Below, in pieces: positions 54,595-64,000 of a stretch of DNA of 64,000 nucleotides. Origin of the DNA: Actinobacteria bacterium IMCC19121 (lineage in GTDB: Bacteria; Actinomycetota; Actinomycetes; Nanopelagicales; Nanopelagicaceae). Location: the NCBI GenBank assembly GCA_002284895.1, contig CP015605.1:1-64000 (forward strand). The letters are read 5' to 3'. Numbering within the stretch: the stretch's first letter is position 1; the number at the start of each line of letters is the position of its first letter. The notes under the pieces were generated by a model that made no database searches, was not told where the DNA came from, and was given only the letters and a program-made list of their open reading frames with translations. Position numbers and translations under genes: made by a program.

Positions 54595-55889
54595 TACTTA
54601 AGGAATCCCTCATATGAACGCTGCTGCAACTGTGACTCAATCTGCTTTGCAGTATCAAGACCAACACCCACAACGATCAAGATCGCAGTTCCACCAAATG
54701 GGAAGTTCTGTGTTGCACCAAAGAGCACCAGTGCACCGATAGGAATAACGGCAACGAGAGCTAGATACAAAGAACCTGGGGCTGTAATGCGTGAGAGAAC
54801 ATATTGTAGATATTCAGAAGTTGGGCGACCTGCACGAATACCAGGGATAAATCCGCCGTACTTCTTCATATTATCTGCAACCTCATCTGGGTTAAATGTG
54901 ATTGCAACATAGAAGTATGTAAAGAAAATAATGAGTGCTGCATATGCCCCAACATAGATTGGGTGATCACCCTTAACAAAGTTACGGCTTACCCATACTG
55001 CCCATGCTGCCTGGCTATTTGTGAAGTTCACAATCAGTGAAGGAATATAGAGAAGTGATGAAGCAAAAATTACTGGGATAACACCAGCCTGGTTAACTTT
55101 GATTGGGATGTATGTGCTTGTCCCACCGTATGCCTGGCGTCCAACCATGCGCTTGGCATATTGAACTGGAATACGGCGCTGAGCTTGCTCAACGAATACA
55201 ACGGCTGCAACAACTAGAACACCAACAGCTAGAACGAAGATGAATGCAAACAAGCCCTTTTGAAGCTTGATTGACCAGAGCTGGCTTGGGAATCCTGCTG
55301 CAATTGATGTGAAAATCAAGATTGACATACCGTTACCAACACCACGATCAGTGATTAATTCACCCAACCACATGATTACAGATGTTCCTGCAGTCATTAC
55401 GAAGATCATGGTGACAATACGTTGCCATGAAGTGTCAGGAATGATTGCTAGGTTGCAACCTGCAAGTAAACGTCCTGGTGTGCGAGCAACTGCAATCAAG
55501 CCTGTTGACTGCAAGATTGCAAGACCGATTGTTAAATAACGTGTGTACTGGGTCAGCTTCGCAGTTCCTGACTGTCCTTCATTCTTTAGCGCTTCAAAGC
55601 GAGGAATAACGACAGTTAGGAGCTGAATAATAATTGAGCTGGTGATGTAAGGCATGATGCCTAGTGCGAATACAGAAAGCTGAATAAGCGCACCACCGCT
55701 GAACAAGTTGATAAGACCAAAGAGACCACCTGATTGAACAGTCTTCAAACATTCTTGAACGTTTGAATATGAAACACCTGGTGTTGGAACTACTGAACCA
55801 AAGCGGAACAGCGCCATAATAGAAAGAGTGAAGAAGATCTTCTTACGTAGATCTGGTGTCCTAAAGGCCATACCAAATGCTGAAAGCAT
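54594..55889 (-). CDS. secY: Protein translocase subunit SecY
   Basis: 431 residues, ten membrane segments. FRFGSVVPTPGV near the start, FSGGALIQLSVFALGIMPYI, and the cytosolic loop PVQYAKRMVGRQAYGG are typical. Channel of the Sec translocon. Good ribosome site GAGGAG. Confidence 0.97.
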   Translation of the reverse strand: MLSAFGMAFRTPDLRKKIFFTLSIMALFRFGSVVPTPGVSYSNVQECLKTVQSGGLFGLINLFSGGALIQLSVFALGIMPYITSSIIIQLLTVVIPRFEALKNEGQSGTAKLTQYTRYLTIGLAILQSTGLIAVARTPGRLLAGCNLAIIPDTSWQRIVTMIFVMTAGTSVIMWLGELITDRGVGNGMSILIFTSIAAGFPSQLWSIKLQKGLFAFIFVLAVGVLVVAAVVFVEQAQRRIPVQYAKRMVGRQAYGGTSTYIPIKVNQAGVIPVIFASSLLYIPSLIVNFTNSQAAWAVWVSRNFVKGDHPIYVGAYAALIIFFTYFYVAITFNPDEVADNMKKYGGFIPGIRAGRPTSEYLQYVLSRITAPGSLYLALVAVIPIGALVLFGATQNFPFGGTAILIVVGVGLDTAKQIESQLQQRSYEGFLK

Positions 55890-55934
55890 TGATCTTCTCC
55901 TCTTCCTTTTTAAATCTTTAGTCGAACTTATAAA

Positions 55935-56375
55935 TTAAAGAACGTTTGTCTTTCCGCCAGCAGCAGTGATCTTGTCGACTGCTGATGATGAAAATGCATG
56001 TGCAGTTACAGTCACCTTGACATCGATTTCGCCATTGCCGAGAACCTTAACTGGAAGGCTGTCGCGAACTGCGCCTTTAGCGATCAAGTCTGCAACTGTT
56101 ACGTCTCCACCCTTAGGGAAAAGCGCGTTAATAGTTGAAACATTAACTGCCTGGTATTCGATGCGAGCTGGGTTCTTGAAACCACGTAGTTTTGGCAAAC
56201 GCATTACGAGAGGTAGCTGACCACCTTCGAAACCTGCGCGAACTGTGTTACGGGCACGAGTTCCCTTGCCACCACGACCGGCTGTCTTACCCTTTGATGC
56301 TTCACCGCGACCCTTACGAGTCTTAGCTTTTTTAGCACCAGGAGCTGGACGTAGATGATGAAGTTTTAGCGTCAT
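55935..56375 (-). CDS. rplO: 50S ribosomal protein L15
   Basis: 146 residues. [20 protein letters not shown] and [20 protein letters not shown] blocks. Two bases after rpmD. Confidence 0.97.
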   Translation of the reverse strand: MTLKLHHLRPAPGAKKAKTRKGRGEASKGKTAGRGGKGTRARNTVRAGFEGGQLPLVMRLPKLRGFKNPARIEYQAVNVSTINALFPKGGDVTVADLIAKGAVRDSLPVKVLGNGEIDVKVTVTAHAFSSSAVDKITAAGGKTNVL

Positions 56376-56377
56376 CT

Positions 56378-56560
56378 TTATTCAACCTCCTCAACTGTAA
56401 TCATGTGACGAACAGCGTGAACCATTCCTCGAATTTCTGGACGATCTTCTTTAACAACAACATCATTGATGCGCTTTAGGCCCAATGAACGAAGTGTGTC
56501 GCGAAGCTCTGGCTTATTGCCAACCTTCGAACGAATCTGAGTTACTTTTAAGCGAGGCAT
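56378..56560 (-). CDS. rpmD: 50S ribosomal protein L30
   Basis: 60 residues; [40 protein letters not shown]. One-base overlap with rpsE. Confidence 0.96.
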   Translation of the reverse strand: MPRLKVTQIRSKVGNKPELRDTLRSLGLKRINDVVVKEDRPEIRGMVHAVRHMITVEEVE

Positions 56561-57186
56561 TATGCACCTACCGTTGTCTGTAATGCGCGGATAATTGCTG
56601 CAGGTGCAACATCTTCTAGTGGACGACCACGACGCGCAGCAATTTGTGCTGGGCTTTCAAGCATCTTCAATGCAGCAACGGTTGCGTGAACCATATTGAT
56701 TGCATTGTTAGATCCAAGAGACTTGGTCAATACATCTGTGATGCCTGCGCACTCAAGTACTGCACGCACTGGGCCACCGGCAATAACTCCGGTACCTGGG
56801 CTAGCTGGGCGAAGTAGAACTACGCCAGCTGCTGTTTCACCTTGTACTGGGTGAGGAACAGTTCCTTGAACGCGTGGAACAGTGAAGAAAGATTTCTTTG
56901 CTTCTTCTACTGCCTTAGCAATCGCTGCTGGAACTTCCTTAGACTTTCCGTAACCAATACCGACCTGACCATTGCCGTCACCGACAACAACTAGAGCAGT
57001 GAATGAGAAACGACGTCCACCCTTAACAACTTTAGATACGCGGTTGATGAACACAACGCGCTCCATGAATGGGTTCTTTTCTTTTTCGCGATCATCGCGG
57101 CGTTCGCGGCGTTCACCGCGACCTTTGCCTGAATTACCACGCTCGTTGCCTGCTGCTGCAGGAGCTTGAGTAGTTGTCTCAGCCAT
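56560..57186 (-). CDS. rpsE: 30S ribosomal protein S5
   Basis: 208 residues with the charged actinobacterial N-terminal extension ([19 protein letters not shown]) before [40 protein letters not shown] follows as [15 protein letters not shown]. Confidence 0.97.
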   Translation of the reverse strand: MAETTTQAPAAAGNERGNSGKGRGERRERRDDREKEKNPFMERVVFINRVSKVVKGGRRFSFTALVVVGDGNGQVGIGYGKSKEVPAAIAKAVEEAKKSFFTVPRVQGTVPHPVQGETAAGVVLLRPASPGTGVIAGGPVRAVLECAGITDVLTKSLGSNNAINMVHATVAALKMLESPAQIAARRGRPLEDVAPAAIIRALQTTVGA

Positions 57187-57563
57187 TAGAACTCCAATCC
57201 ATTCTCGCGCGCACTGTCAGCAACTGCTGCAATGCGACCGTGATACTTATTACCAGCACGGTCAAAGACGACAGTTGAAACGCCAGCATCTTTTGCACGT
57301 GATGCGATCAACGCACCAATTGCCTTTGCCTTTGCACTCTTGTCTGCTTTATCTGTACGGAAATTTGCTTCCATTGTTGAAGCGTAGGCAATTGTCTTAC
57401 CTAGTTCATCGTTAATAACCTGCACGAACAAGTGACGTGATGATCGTGAAACGACTAAGCGTGGACGTTGTGCTGTTCCAGAAACCTTCTTGCGAACACG
57501 GAAAGCACGACGGGCACGGGCATTTGTAGCCGAACCTTTGCGGACCTTTACACCAATAGCCAT
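57186..57563 (-). CDS. rplR: 50S ribosomal protein L18
   Basis: 125 residues; [20 protein letters not shown] and the C-terminal [20 protein letters not shown]. Binds 5S rRNA. One-base overlaps on both sides. Confidence 0.97.
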   Translation of the reverse strand: MAIGVKVRKGSATNARARRAFRVRKKVSGTAQRPRLVVSRSSRHLFVQVINDELGKTIAYASTMEANFRTDKADKSAKAKAIGALIASRAKDAGVSTVVFDRAGNKYHGRIAAVADSARENGLEF

Positions 57564-58102
57564 TACTTCTTACCCGTCTTTCCTTGCTTGCGGCGAACGA
57601 CTTCACCGGCGAGACGTAAGCCCTTACCCTTATAAGGATCAGCCTTACGAAGCTTCTTAACCTTGGCAGCAACTTCGCCAACCAACTGCTTATCAATTCC
57701 AGAGATATGGAACTTAGTTGGTGACTCAACCTTGAAAGTGATTCCTTCAGGTGCTGGGAAATCGATGTTGTGGCTGTAACCAAGTTGGAACTCTAGGTTC
57801 TTACCCTTTTCAGCAACGCGGTAACCAACACCAACGATTTCGATTGTAAGTGTGTAACCGTTTGTTACGCCTTCAACCATGTTCGCAACAAGTGTGCGAG
57901 ATAGGCCGTGAAGAGAACGTGTTGTGCGCTCTTCGTTAGGACGTGCAACTGTGATTACACCTTCTGCATGTGAAACTTGAATTGGCTCAGCAACGTTGAG
58001 TGCAAGTGAACCCTTAGGTCCCTTAACTGCAACGTTCTGTCCAGCGATTGTTACTTCAACGCCGCTTGGGACGGTGATAGGCATGCGACCAATACGTGAC
58101 AT
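57563..58102 (-). CDS. rplF: 50S ribosomal protein L6
   Basis: 179 residues; [20 protein letters not shown] and [20 protein letters not shown]. Standard length. Confidence 0.97.
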   Translation of the reverse strand: MSRIGRMPITVPSGVEVTIAGQNVAVKGPKGSLALNVAEPIQVSHAEGVITVARPNEERTTRSLHGLSRTLVANMVEGVTNGYTLTIEIVGVGYRVAEKGKNLEFQLGYSHNIDFPAPEGITFKVESPTKFHISGIDKQLVGEVAAKVKKLRKADPYKGKGLRLAGEVVRRKQGKTGKK

Positions 58103-58109
58103 TTATCGA

Positions 58110-58514
58110 TCACCATACATAGGCGAGAACTTCTCCGCCTACGCCCTGCTTATTGGCTTGCTTATCAGTAAGCAATCCAGATGAAGTTGAAATGATTGCA
58201 ACGCCAAGTCCACCAAGTACTTTTGGTAGAGCTGTTGACTTTGCGTAAACGCGAAGTCCTGGCTTGCTTACTCGACGCAAACCAGCGATTGAACGCTCAC
58301 GGTTTGCACCAAACTTAAGTTCAAGAATGAGGTTTTTGCCCACTCCATTTTCTGCATCTTCAATGCGATGTGAAGCGATATATCCCTCAGCTTGAAGGAT
58401 CGCTGCAATTCTCGCCTTAACCGATGATGACGGCATTGAAACCGAATCATGGTAGGCAGAGTTCGCATTGCGCAGACGAGTCAACATGTCTGCGATCGGA
58501 TCTGTCATTGTCAT
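58110..58514 (-). CDS. rpsH: 30S ribosomal protein S8
   Basis: 134 residues; [20 protein letters not shown] and the C-terminal [21 protein letters not shown] second in-frame ATG lies two codons downstream. Confidence 0.97.
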   Translation of the reverse strand: MTMTDPIADMLTRLRNANSAYHDSVSMPSSSVKARIAAILQAEGYIASHRIEDAENGVGKNLILELKFGANRERSIAGLRRVSKPGLRVYAKSTALPKVLGGLGVAIISTSSGLLTDKQANKQGVGGEVLAYVW

Positions 58515-58588
58515 ACGTGGCCTCGTGGCCTTTCTCGAACTGGTTTCCTTAACGGACCTATTTCGTTGTAGTTATTGGATAGAACGGA

Positions 58589-58774
58589 TTACCAAGATGC
58601 CTTGGTGATGCCAGGAAGTTCACCACGGTGCGCCATTTCACGGAAGCACACGCGACAAATTCCAAACTTTTGGTAGACAGAGTGTGGACGACCACAACGC
58701 TGGCAACGGGTATAGCCGCGAACCTTAAACTTTGGCTTGCGAGCTGCTTTAACTTTCAGTGATGTCTTTGCCAT
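58589..58774 (-). CDS. rpsN: 30S ribosomal protein S14, zinc type
   Basis: 61 residues, the short form with two CxxC knuckles (CQRC at 24-27, CRVC at 39-42): [20 protein letters not shown]. Three bases after rplE. Confidence 0.97.
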   Translation of the reverse strand: MAKTSLKVKAARKPKFKVRGYTRCQRCGRPHSVYQKFGICRVCFREMAHRGELPGITKASW

Positions 58775-58777
58775 CTC

Positions 58778-59335
58778 TTATGCCTCCTTGAATGGAAAGC
58801 CGAGCGCCTTAAGTAGTGCGCGACCTTCTTCATCGTTCTTAGCTGTAGTAACAATGGTGATATCCATACCGCGTGGACGATCGATCTTGTCCTGTTCGAT
58901 TTCTGGGAATACAACCTGCTCGGTTAGACCGAATGTGTAGTTTCCTTTTCCATCAAACTGCTTTGGTGAAAGACCACGGAAGTCGCGGATACGTGGAAGT
59001 GAGATTGAAAGCAAACGATCTGCGAACTCCCACATACGATCTCCGCGCATTGTTACGTGCGCACCGATTGGCTGATTCTCACGAAGCTTGAACTGCGCAA
59101 TTGATTTACGTGACTTAGTAACCTGTGGCTTTTGGCCAGTGATAGTTGCTAGGTCGCGGATTGCACCTTCAATAAGCTTTGAATCGCGAGCTGCATCGCC
59201 CACACCCATGTTGACCACAATCTTGGTCAGGTTTGGAATCTGCATCACGTTCTTTAATCCGAATTCGGCCTTAAGTGCTGGAGCGATTTCGCTCTTGTAC
59301 TTAGCCTTAAGACGTACGTCTAACGCTGTTGACAT
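58778..59335 (-). CDS. rplE: 50S ribosomal protein L5
   Basis: 185 residues; [20 protein letters not shown] and [20 protein letters not shown]. 5S rRNA binder. One-base overlap with rplX. Confidence 0.97.
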   Translation of the reverse strand: MSTALDVRLKAKYKSEIAPALKAEFGLKNVMQIPNLTKIVVNMGVGDAARDSKLIEGAIRDLATITGQKPQVTKSRKSIAQFKLRENQPIGAHVTMRGDRMWEFADRLLSISLPRIRDFRGLSPKQFDGKGNYTFGLTEQVVFPEIEQDKIDRPRGMDITIVTTAKNDEEGRALLKALGFPFKEA

Positions 59336-59646
59336 TAGATGTCCTTTCCGGTGCGACGTGAAACGCGAACATTCTTGCCTTCGTCATCCTTGCGAACGCC
59401 AAGACGAGTTGCCTTGCCATCGCCATCAGTGACCATGACATTTGAAATATGAATTGATGCTTCAACAGTGATGATTCCGCCAACTTTGACGCCGCGATCT
59501 CCAGTTGTTTCTTTGGTGTGACGCTTTTGGCGGTTAACACCTTCAACAAGGATGCGGTTTCCATCGACAGATAGAACTTTTCCAGTTACGCCGCGATCTT
59601 TTCCGGCGATAACCAAAACAGTGTCATCTTTCTTAATCTTGGCCAT
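59335..59646 (-). CDS. rplX: 50S ribosomal protein L24
   Basis: 103 residues; [20 protein letters not shown] (KOW motif) and [20 protein letters not shown]. Confidence 0.97.
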   Translation of the reverse strand: MAKIKKDDTVLVIAGKDRGVTGKVLSVDGNRILVEGVNRQKRHTKETTGDRGVKVGGIITVEASIHISNVMVTDGDGKATRLGVRKDDEGKNVRVSRRTGKDI

Positions 59647-59648
59647 GT

Positions 59649-60017
59649 TTATAACACCTCCGGTGCTAGCGAGATGATCTTCATGTACTTCTTATCGCGA
59701 AGTTCGCGTGCAACCGGTCCGAAGATACGAGTTCCACGTGGTTCGCCATCAGCCTTCAAGATCACTGCGGCATTTTCATCAAACTTGATATAAGAACCGT
59801 CTGGACGACGACGCTCTTTTACAGTACGAACGATGACAGCCTTAACGACTTCACCCTTCTTAACTTGTCCGCCAGGAATTGCATCCTTAACAGAACAGAC
59901 GATGATGTCTCCGATACCGGCATAACGGCGCTTGGATCCACCGAGCACACGAATACAGAGAAGCTCTTTAGCTCCTGTGTTATCCGCAACGCGTAGGCGC
60001 GATTCTTGTTGAATCAT
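59649..60017 (-). CDS. rplN: 50S ribosomal protein L14
   Basis: 122 residues; [20 protein letters not shown] and [20 protein letters not shown]. Confidence 0.97.
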   Translation of the reverse strand: MIQQESRLRVADNTGAKELLCIRVLGGSKRRYAGIGDIIVCSVKDAIPGGQVKKGEVVKAVIVRTVKERRRPDGSYIKFDENAAVILKADGEPRGTRIFGPVARELRDKKYMKIISLAPEVL

Positions 60018-60036
60018 TAGTTATCCACCTTCACCC

Positions 60037-60306
60037 TTACTTTGCCTTCTCGAGAATCTCGACCAAACGCCAGCGCTTTGTTGCTGAGAGTGGACGAGTT
60101 TCCATGATGAGTACACGATCGCCCATGCCGGCAGTGTTCTGCTCGTCATGTGCTTTTAGCTTGCTAGAGCGAGACATAACCTTTGAGTACATACCGTGCT
60201 TCACACGATTTGATACCTCAACAGTGATGGTCTTATCCATCTTGTCGCTCACAACAATTCCTTCACGGACCTTACGGTCGCTGCGGTCTGCAGGTGATGT
60301 AGTCAT
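60037..60306 (-). CDS. rpsQ: 30S ribosomal protein S17
   Basis: 89 residues; [20 protein letters not shown] and [20 protein letters not shown]. One-base overlap with rpmC. Confidence 0.97.
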   Translation of the reverse strand: MTTSPADRSDRKVREGIVVSDKMDKTITVEVSNRVKHGMYSKVMSRSSKLKAHDEQNTAGMGDRVLIMETRPLSATKRWRLVEILEKAK

Positions 60307-60521
60307 TACGCAGCTCCTCCGATTCCTAGTTCGCGTTCACGAACGATTGTGTAAACACGTGCGATCTCTTTGCGCACTGCGCTTAAGCGACCGTGGCTTT
60401 CAAGTTGACCAGTGGCTGCTTGGAATCGAAGGTTGAATAGTTCTTCCTTCAACTCGCGCACCTTGCCTGTTAACTCTTCAGCTGACAATTGGCGTAGCTC
60501 TTCATTAGTTGTAATAGCCAC
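60306..60521 (-). CDS. rpmC: 50S ribosomal protein L29
   Basis: 71 residues; [20 protein letters not shown] near the middle. Directly after rplP. Confidence 0.97.
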   Translation of the reverse strand: MAITTNEELRQLSAEELTGKVRELKEELFNLRFQAATGQLESHGRLSAVRKEIARVYTIVRERELGIGGAA

Positions 60522-60935
60522 TTATGCCTCCTCACGCTTTACTACTCGACACTTCATTGGAAGCTTGTGCATCGCAAGACGCATTGCTTCATTTGCAATT
60601 GCTTCTGTAACACCAGAGATTTCAAACATAACGCGCCCTGGCTTTACGTTTGCAATCCACCATTCAGGTGAGCCTTTACCAGAACCCATACGAGTTTCAG
60701 CTGGCTTCTTTGTTAGTGGACGATCTGGATAAATATTGATCCAAACCTTTCCACCACGCTTGATGTAACGAGTCATTGCGATACGTGCAGATTCAATCTG
60801 ACGGTTTGTTACGTAAGCAGGCTCTAGAGCTTGCAAACCAAAATCGCCGAATGCAACTGCAGTTCCGCCCTTTGCTGCTCCACTACGAGATGGGTGGTGC
60901 TGCTTACGGTGCTTAACACGACGTGGAATTAACAT
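60522..60935 (-). CDS. rplP: 50S ribosomal protein L16
   Basis: 137 residues; [20 protein letters not shown] and [20 protein letters not shown]. Confidence 0.97.
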   Translation of the reverse strand: MLIPRRVKHRKQHHPSRSGAAKGGTAVAFGDFGLQALEPAYVTNRQIESARIAMTRYIKRGGKVWINIYPDRPLTKKPAETRMGSGKGSPEWWIANVKPGRVMFEISGVTEAIANEAMRLAMHKLPMKCRVVKREEA

Positions 60936-61702
60936 TAGTTCCCAGCTCCTTCCGCAGTTGGTGCAGTATGAGAAACAGTTACTTCACCGCGAGGTGCTCG
61001 TGGATTACGTGGTCCGCGACGCTCTGGCTTTGGTGCGCGTGCTTCTGCAAGAGCAGTTGCTGCACGATCTGCACGTGAACCAATAATTTCGCCCTTGTAG
61101 ATCCATACCTTTACACCCAAGCGACCGAATGTTGTATGTGCCTCATAGAAGCCATAATCAATATCGGCACGAAGTGTGTGCAATGGAACGCGACCTTCGC
61201 GATAGAACTCAGAACGTGACATTTCAGCTCCACCTAAACGACCACCGCACTGAACACGAATGCCCTGTGCGCCAGACTTCATTGCGGTCTGCATTGACTT
61301 TTTCATTGCGCGACGGAAAGAAACACGTGCAGCAAGCTGCTCGGCAATTCCCTGTGCAACAAGTTGTGCGTCGATTTCTGGGTTCTTAACTTCAAGAATA
61401 TTGAGCTGAACTTGCTTGCCAGTTAGCTTCTCTAGACGCTGACGCAGGATGTCTGCTTCTTGACCACGACGGCCAATAACAATTCCTGGACGAGCAGTGT
61501 GTAGATCGATACGGACGCGATCGCGTGTGCGCTCGATTTCAATTCGAGATACACCAGCGCGCTCCATACCTTTCTGCATCAAGCGACGGATTTCGACATC
61601 TTCCTTGACGTAATCCTTGTACAACTTGTCTGCATACCAACGTGACTTAAATTCAGTTGTAATGCCGAGACGGAAGCCGTGTGGGTTTACTTTTTGACCC
61701 AT
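60935..61702 (-). CDS. rpsC: 30S ribosomal protein S3
   Basis: 255 residues; KH domain [20 protein letters not shown] and C-terminal [20 protein letters not shown]; an Arg/Pro-rich tail closes the protein. One-base overlap with rplV. Confidence 0.97.
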   Translation of the reverse strand: MGQKVNPHGFRLGITTEFKSRWYADKLYKDYVKEDVEIRRLMQKGMERAGVSRIEIERTRDRVRIDLHTARPGIVIGRRGQEADILRQRLEKLTGKQVQLNILEVKNPEIDAQLVAQGIAEQLAARVSFRRAMKKSMQTAMKSGAQGIRVQCGGRLGGAEMSRSEFYREGRVPLHTLRADIDYGFYEAHTTFGRLGVKVWIYKGEIIGSRADRAATALAEARAPKPERRGPRNPRAPRGEVTVSHTAPTAEGAGN

Positions 61703-62106
61703 TACTTGGTCGCTCCCTTCTTGTTCATAGTCTTGCTAGCGGCTTTTACATCGCTAACTGCAACTGAGATGTGTGATGAACGCTTCAAGATACGGAAACC
61801 GCGACCTTGTGCACGTGGGCGAAAACGCTTCATTGTGCGACCCTCATCAACGAGAGCTTCAACAACCCAAAGTTCTGAAGCATCACGAATAGCTGGGTTC
61901 TGCGCTTTTGCATTAGCAACTGCAGAGTTAAGAAGTGTGAACACATCAGAACCAGCTGATTGTGGAGCAAACTTCAAAACTGAGAGAGCTTCATCTGCGC
62001 GCATTCCACGGACCAAGTCGACAACGCGACGAGCCTTCTGTGGTGTGTGGCGAATGTCGCGCAAAATTGCGCGAGCAATCAAAGGATTATTAGTTGTATT
62101 AGGCAC
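61702..62106 (-). CDS. rplV: 50S ribosomal protein L22
   Basis: 134 residues from a GTG at 62106: [20 protein letters not shown], then the exit-tunnel loop [19 protein letters not shown]. The frame is open for 44 more codons upstream (to 62238), but those codons lie inside rpsS and GGAGAG stands seven bases before the GTG. The start overlaps the rpsS stop by eight bases. Confidence 0.93.
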   Translation of the reverse strand: MPNTTNNPLIARAILRDIRHTPQKARRVVDLVRGMRADEALSVLKFAPQSAGSDVFTLLNSAVANAKAQNPAIRDASELWVVEALVDEGRTMKRFRPRAQGRGFRILKRSSHISVAVSDVKAASKTMNKKGATK

Positions 62107-62383
62107 GTGTTGCTCTCCGATCGTCGCCCTTAACGTGACCGCGGAATGTACGAGTTGGTGAGAACTCACCAAGCTTGTGTCCGACCATCGCGTCAGTAAT
62201 GAAAACAGGAATGTGCTTGCGTCCGTCATGGACTGCAATGGTGTGACCGATCATTGAAGGAACGATCATTGAGCGACGTGACCAGGTCTTGATCACGTTC
62301 TTTGTGTTGGCATCGTTTTGTGCATCTACCTTCTTTTGTAGATGTCCATCAACGAATGGACCCTTCTTGAGACTTCTTGGCAT
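62099..62383 (-). CDS. rpsS: 30S ribosomal protein S19
   Basis: 94 residues; [20 protein letters not shown] and [20 protein letters not shown]. Confidence 0.97.
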   Translation of the reverse strand: MPRSLKKGPFVDGHLQKKVDAQNDANTKNVIKTWSRRSMIVPSMIGHTIAVHDGRKHIPVFITDAMVGHKLGEFSPTRTFRGHVKGDDRRATRA

Positions 62384-62395
62384 GAGGGCTCCTAC

Positions 62396-63229
62396 CTACC
62401 GCTTCTTATTCGACTTGCGACGACGGACGATCATTGAATCTGATGCTTTCTTCTTACGAGTGCGGCCTTCAGGCTTACCCCATGGAGTCACTGGGTGACG
62501 TCCACCAGAAGTCTTACCTTCACCACCACCGTGTGGGTGATCTACTGGGTTCATAACAACACCGCGAACTGATGGGCGCTTGCCCTTCCAGCGCATACGG
62601 CCTGCTTTTCCGTAGTTAATGTTTCCTTGTTCTGCGTTTCCAACTTCACCAACAGTTGCGCGGCAACGAACATCAACGTTACGAATTTCTCCAGATGGCA
62701 TACGAAGTTGGGCAGTTGCACCTTCTTTAGCAACAAGCTGAACTGATGCACCAGCTGAACGAGCAATCTTTGCTCCTCCACCTGGACGAAGTTCAATTGC
62801 GTGAACTGTTGTACCTACTGGAATATTGCGAAGTGGCAGGTTATTTCCTGGCTTGATATCTGCCTTTGGACCGTTTTCAACTGTTGCACCCTGCTCTAAT
62901 TTATTAGGAGCGATGATGTAACGCTTTTCTCCATCTGCATAGTGCAGTAGAGCGATACGTGCTGTGCGGTTTGGGTCGTACTCAATGTGAGCGACCTTTG
63001 CTGGCACACCATCTTTATCGTTACGGACAAAGTCAATCAAACGATACGCACGCTTGTGACCGCCACCTTGGTGACGAACAGTGATGCGACCTGCATTGTT
63101 ACGACCACCCTTTGAGTGGATTGGACGTACCAAAGATTTTTCTGGAGTAGAGCGTGTGATTTCAGCGAAATCTGGAACGCTTGCGCCGCGTTGACCCGGG
63201 GTCGTTGGCTTTAATTTACGAAGTGCCAT
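62396..63229 (-). CDS. rplB: 50S ribosomal protein L2
   Basis: 277 residues; [20 protein letters not shown] and the peptidyl-transferase-proximal [20 protein letters not shown]. Confidence 0.98.
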   Translation of the reverse strand: MALRKLKPTTPGQRGASVPDFAEITRSTPEKSLVRPIHSKGGRNNAGRITVRHQGGGHKRAYRLIDFVRNDKDGVPAKVAHIEYDPNRTARIALLHYADGEKRYIIAPNKLEQGATVENGPKADIKPGNNLPLRNIPVGTTVHAIELRPGGGAKIARSAGASVQLVAKEGATAQLRMPSGEIRNVDVRCRATVGEVGNAEQGNINYGKAGRMRWKGKRPSVRGVVMNPVDHPHGGGEGKTSGGRHPVTPWGKPEGRTRKKKASDSMIVRRRKSNKKR

Positions 63230-63262
63230 GATGATCCTTTTCTCTTAGAAGTCCGCTTTCCC

Positions 63263-63556
63263 TTAGGAAACCGGTCCCCCGAAGATGTCGATACGGTCGC
63301 CAGCTGCTACCTGCACAATTGCGCGCTTTGTGTCTTTACGCTTTCCATCACCGAAACGGGTCTTCTTGTTCTTACCCTGACGGTTCATGGTGTTAACGCT
63401 TAGCACCTTTACACCAAATACTTTTTCAACAGCAATCTTGATCTCTGTCTTATTAGCATCTGGTGAAACAATAAATGTGTACTTGTTTTCATCAAGCAGT
63501 CCGTAGCTCTTTTCAGAGACAACAGGTGCTACTAGTACATCGCGGTAATCTTTCAT
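63263..63556 (-). CDS. rplW: 50S ribosomal protein L23
   Basis: 97 residues; [20 protein letters not shown] and [20 protein letters not shown]. Overlaps rplD by four bases (ATGA). Confidence 0.97.
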   Translation of the reverse strand: MKDYRDVLVAPVVSEKSYGLLDENKYTFIVSPDANKTEIKIAVEKVFGVKVLSVNTMNRQGKNKKTRFGDGKRKDTKRAIVQVAAGDRIDIFGGPVS

Positions 63557-64000
63557 GCGTTGACCTCGCTCTCACGTGCAACAGCCTTTGCCACCTTACG
63601 TGGGCCAGCTAGGAAATCCTTGATCGCACTTTCAGAGAAGACAATGTCATCACTTTTTAGGATGTCATAGGCGTTCAACTGATCTGGAACAAGAAGATGT
63701 AGGTCATCTGCGTTACGAAGTGAACGCCATGCAAGATCTTCAGTTCGAGAGACAACTACAAGAAGATTCTTGCGCTCTGAGAACTGACGAACTGCTGCAA
63801 TAGCTGCCTTTGTTGAAGGAGCTGATGAGATTGAATCCAGCACGTGAATACGATCATTGCGTTGGCGATCAGAGAGAACTCCGCGCAAAGCTGCAGCAAT
63901 CATTTTCTTTGGTGTGCGTTGGAAATATGTACGTGGGCGAACAGCGTGTGCTGCACCACCACCGCGTTGCAACGGTGCACGAATTGAACCCTGACGCGCG
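63553..64000 (-). CDS. rplD: 50S ribosomal protein L4, partial
   Basis: C-terminal 148 residues or so; the N-terminus lies beyond the window edge. In-frame [20 protein letters not shown] reads from the edge without a stop, followed by [20 protein letters not shown], the L4 tunnel-loop and helix region. The TTG at 63972 is an internal codon, not a start. Confidence 0.95.
   Translation of the reverse strand, partial: ARQGSIRAPLQRGGGAAHAVRPRTYFQRTPKKMIAAALRGVLSDRQRNDRIHVLDSISSAPSTKAAIAAVRQFSERKNLLVVVSRTEDLAWRSLRNADDLHLLVPDQLNAYDILKSDDIVFSESAIKDFLAGPRKVAKAVARESEVNA

Noticed and set aside
63553-63972. rplD starting at the TTG at 63972
   Set aside because: The frame continues to the window edge with conserved L4 residues, so the gene is simply truncated.

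Overview
The window looks like chromosome from a small-genome, lowish-GC actinobacterium, most likely a freshwater planktonic lineage of the Nanopelagicales (acI) type. This rests on gene order and content, not a database search. Diagnostic actinobacterial blocks are prfB-ftsE-ftsX-smpB-ssrA, aroA-rsgA-hisN, sigR-rsrA, whiB-groEL1-groES-tsaD-rimI-tsaB-tsaE...alr-acpS, a one-polypeptide 2-oxoglutarate decarboxylase/dehydrogenase (kgd), Ni-superoxide dismutase with its protease, and glmS-glmM-rpsI-rplM followed by the alpha, spc and S10 ribosomal operons. Intergenic spaces are very short, many genes overlap by 1-4 bases, no stretch over 300 bases lacks a gene, and I saw no insertion sequence, prophage or CRISPR array.

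Layout. 0-9.3 kb (minus): the 5' end of tmRNA cut by the window edge, smpB, ftsX, ftsE, prfB, a four-gene Tad/Flp-type pilus fragment, an orphan ThiF/E1-like protein, a small zinc-ribbon protein, a YgjP-type metallopeptidase and a DUF2342-type protein. 9.3-13.4 kb (plus): a small membrane protein, a Lon-like membrane protease lacking its usual PDZ domain, a UPF0182 membrane protein and initiator tRNA-Met. 13.5-18.9 kb (minus): aroA-rsgA-hisN-copA. 19-22 kb: an abasic-site protein (YedK), the redox sigma factor/anti-sigma pair, a hotdog thioesterase, and divergent sodN/sodX. 22-27.1 kb: kgd, then a MerR regulator with a cobalamin domain, divergent from a WhiB3-like gene. 27.2-31.7 kb: groEL1-groES with a CIRCE-like site, and the t6A genes. 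31.7-39.5 kb: acpS-alr running into a branched-chain amino-acid type ABC transporter (liv) and a secreted alpha/beta hydrolase. 39.5-45.2 kb: PAP2 phosphatase, glmS, glmM, rpsI, rplM, truA. 45.2-64 kb: ribosomal genes, interrupted between infA and map by a tripartite tricarboxylate transporter plus an MFS permease.

How it fits together. The core is translation, cell-wall precursor supply (glmS, glmM, alr, acpS), ribosome rescue and redox/heat stress control. Two uptake cassettes (liv plus hydrolase; tctABC plus MFS) sit inside otherwise conserved housekeeping blocks. The most interesting regulatory locus is 25.8-27.1 kb: the MerR protein carries the W-x9-E-H motif of B12-dependent light receptors (CarH/LitR type) and is divergent from an Fe-S WhiB regulator, with repeats lying over the whiB promoter. 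A second window-wide theme is a TANNNT box exactly six bases before the start codon of several monocistronic or operon-leading genes, the signature of leaderless transcripts. In several cases this box settles which start codon to use.
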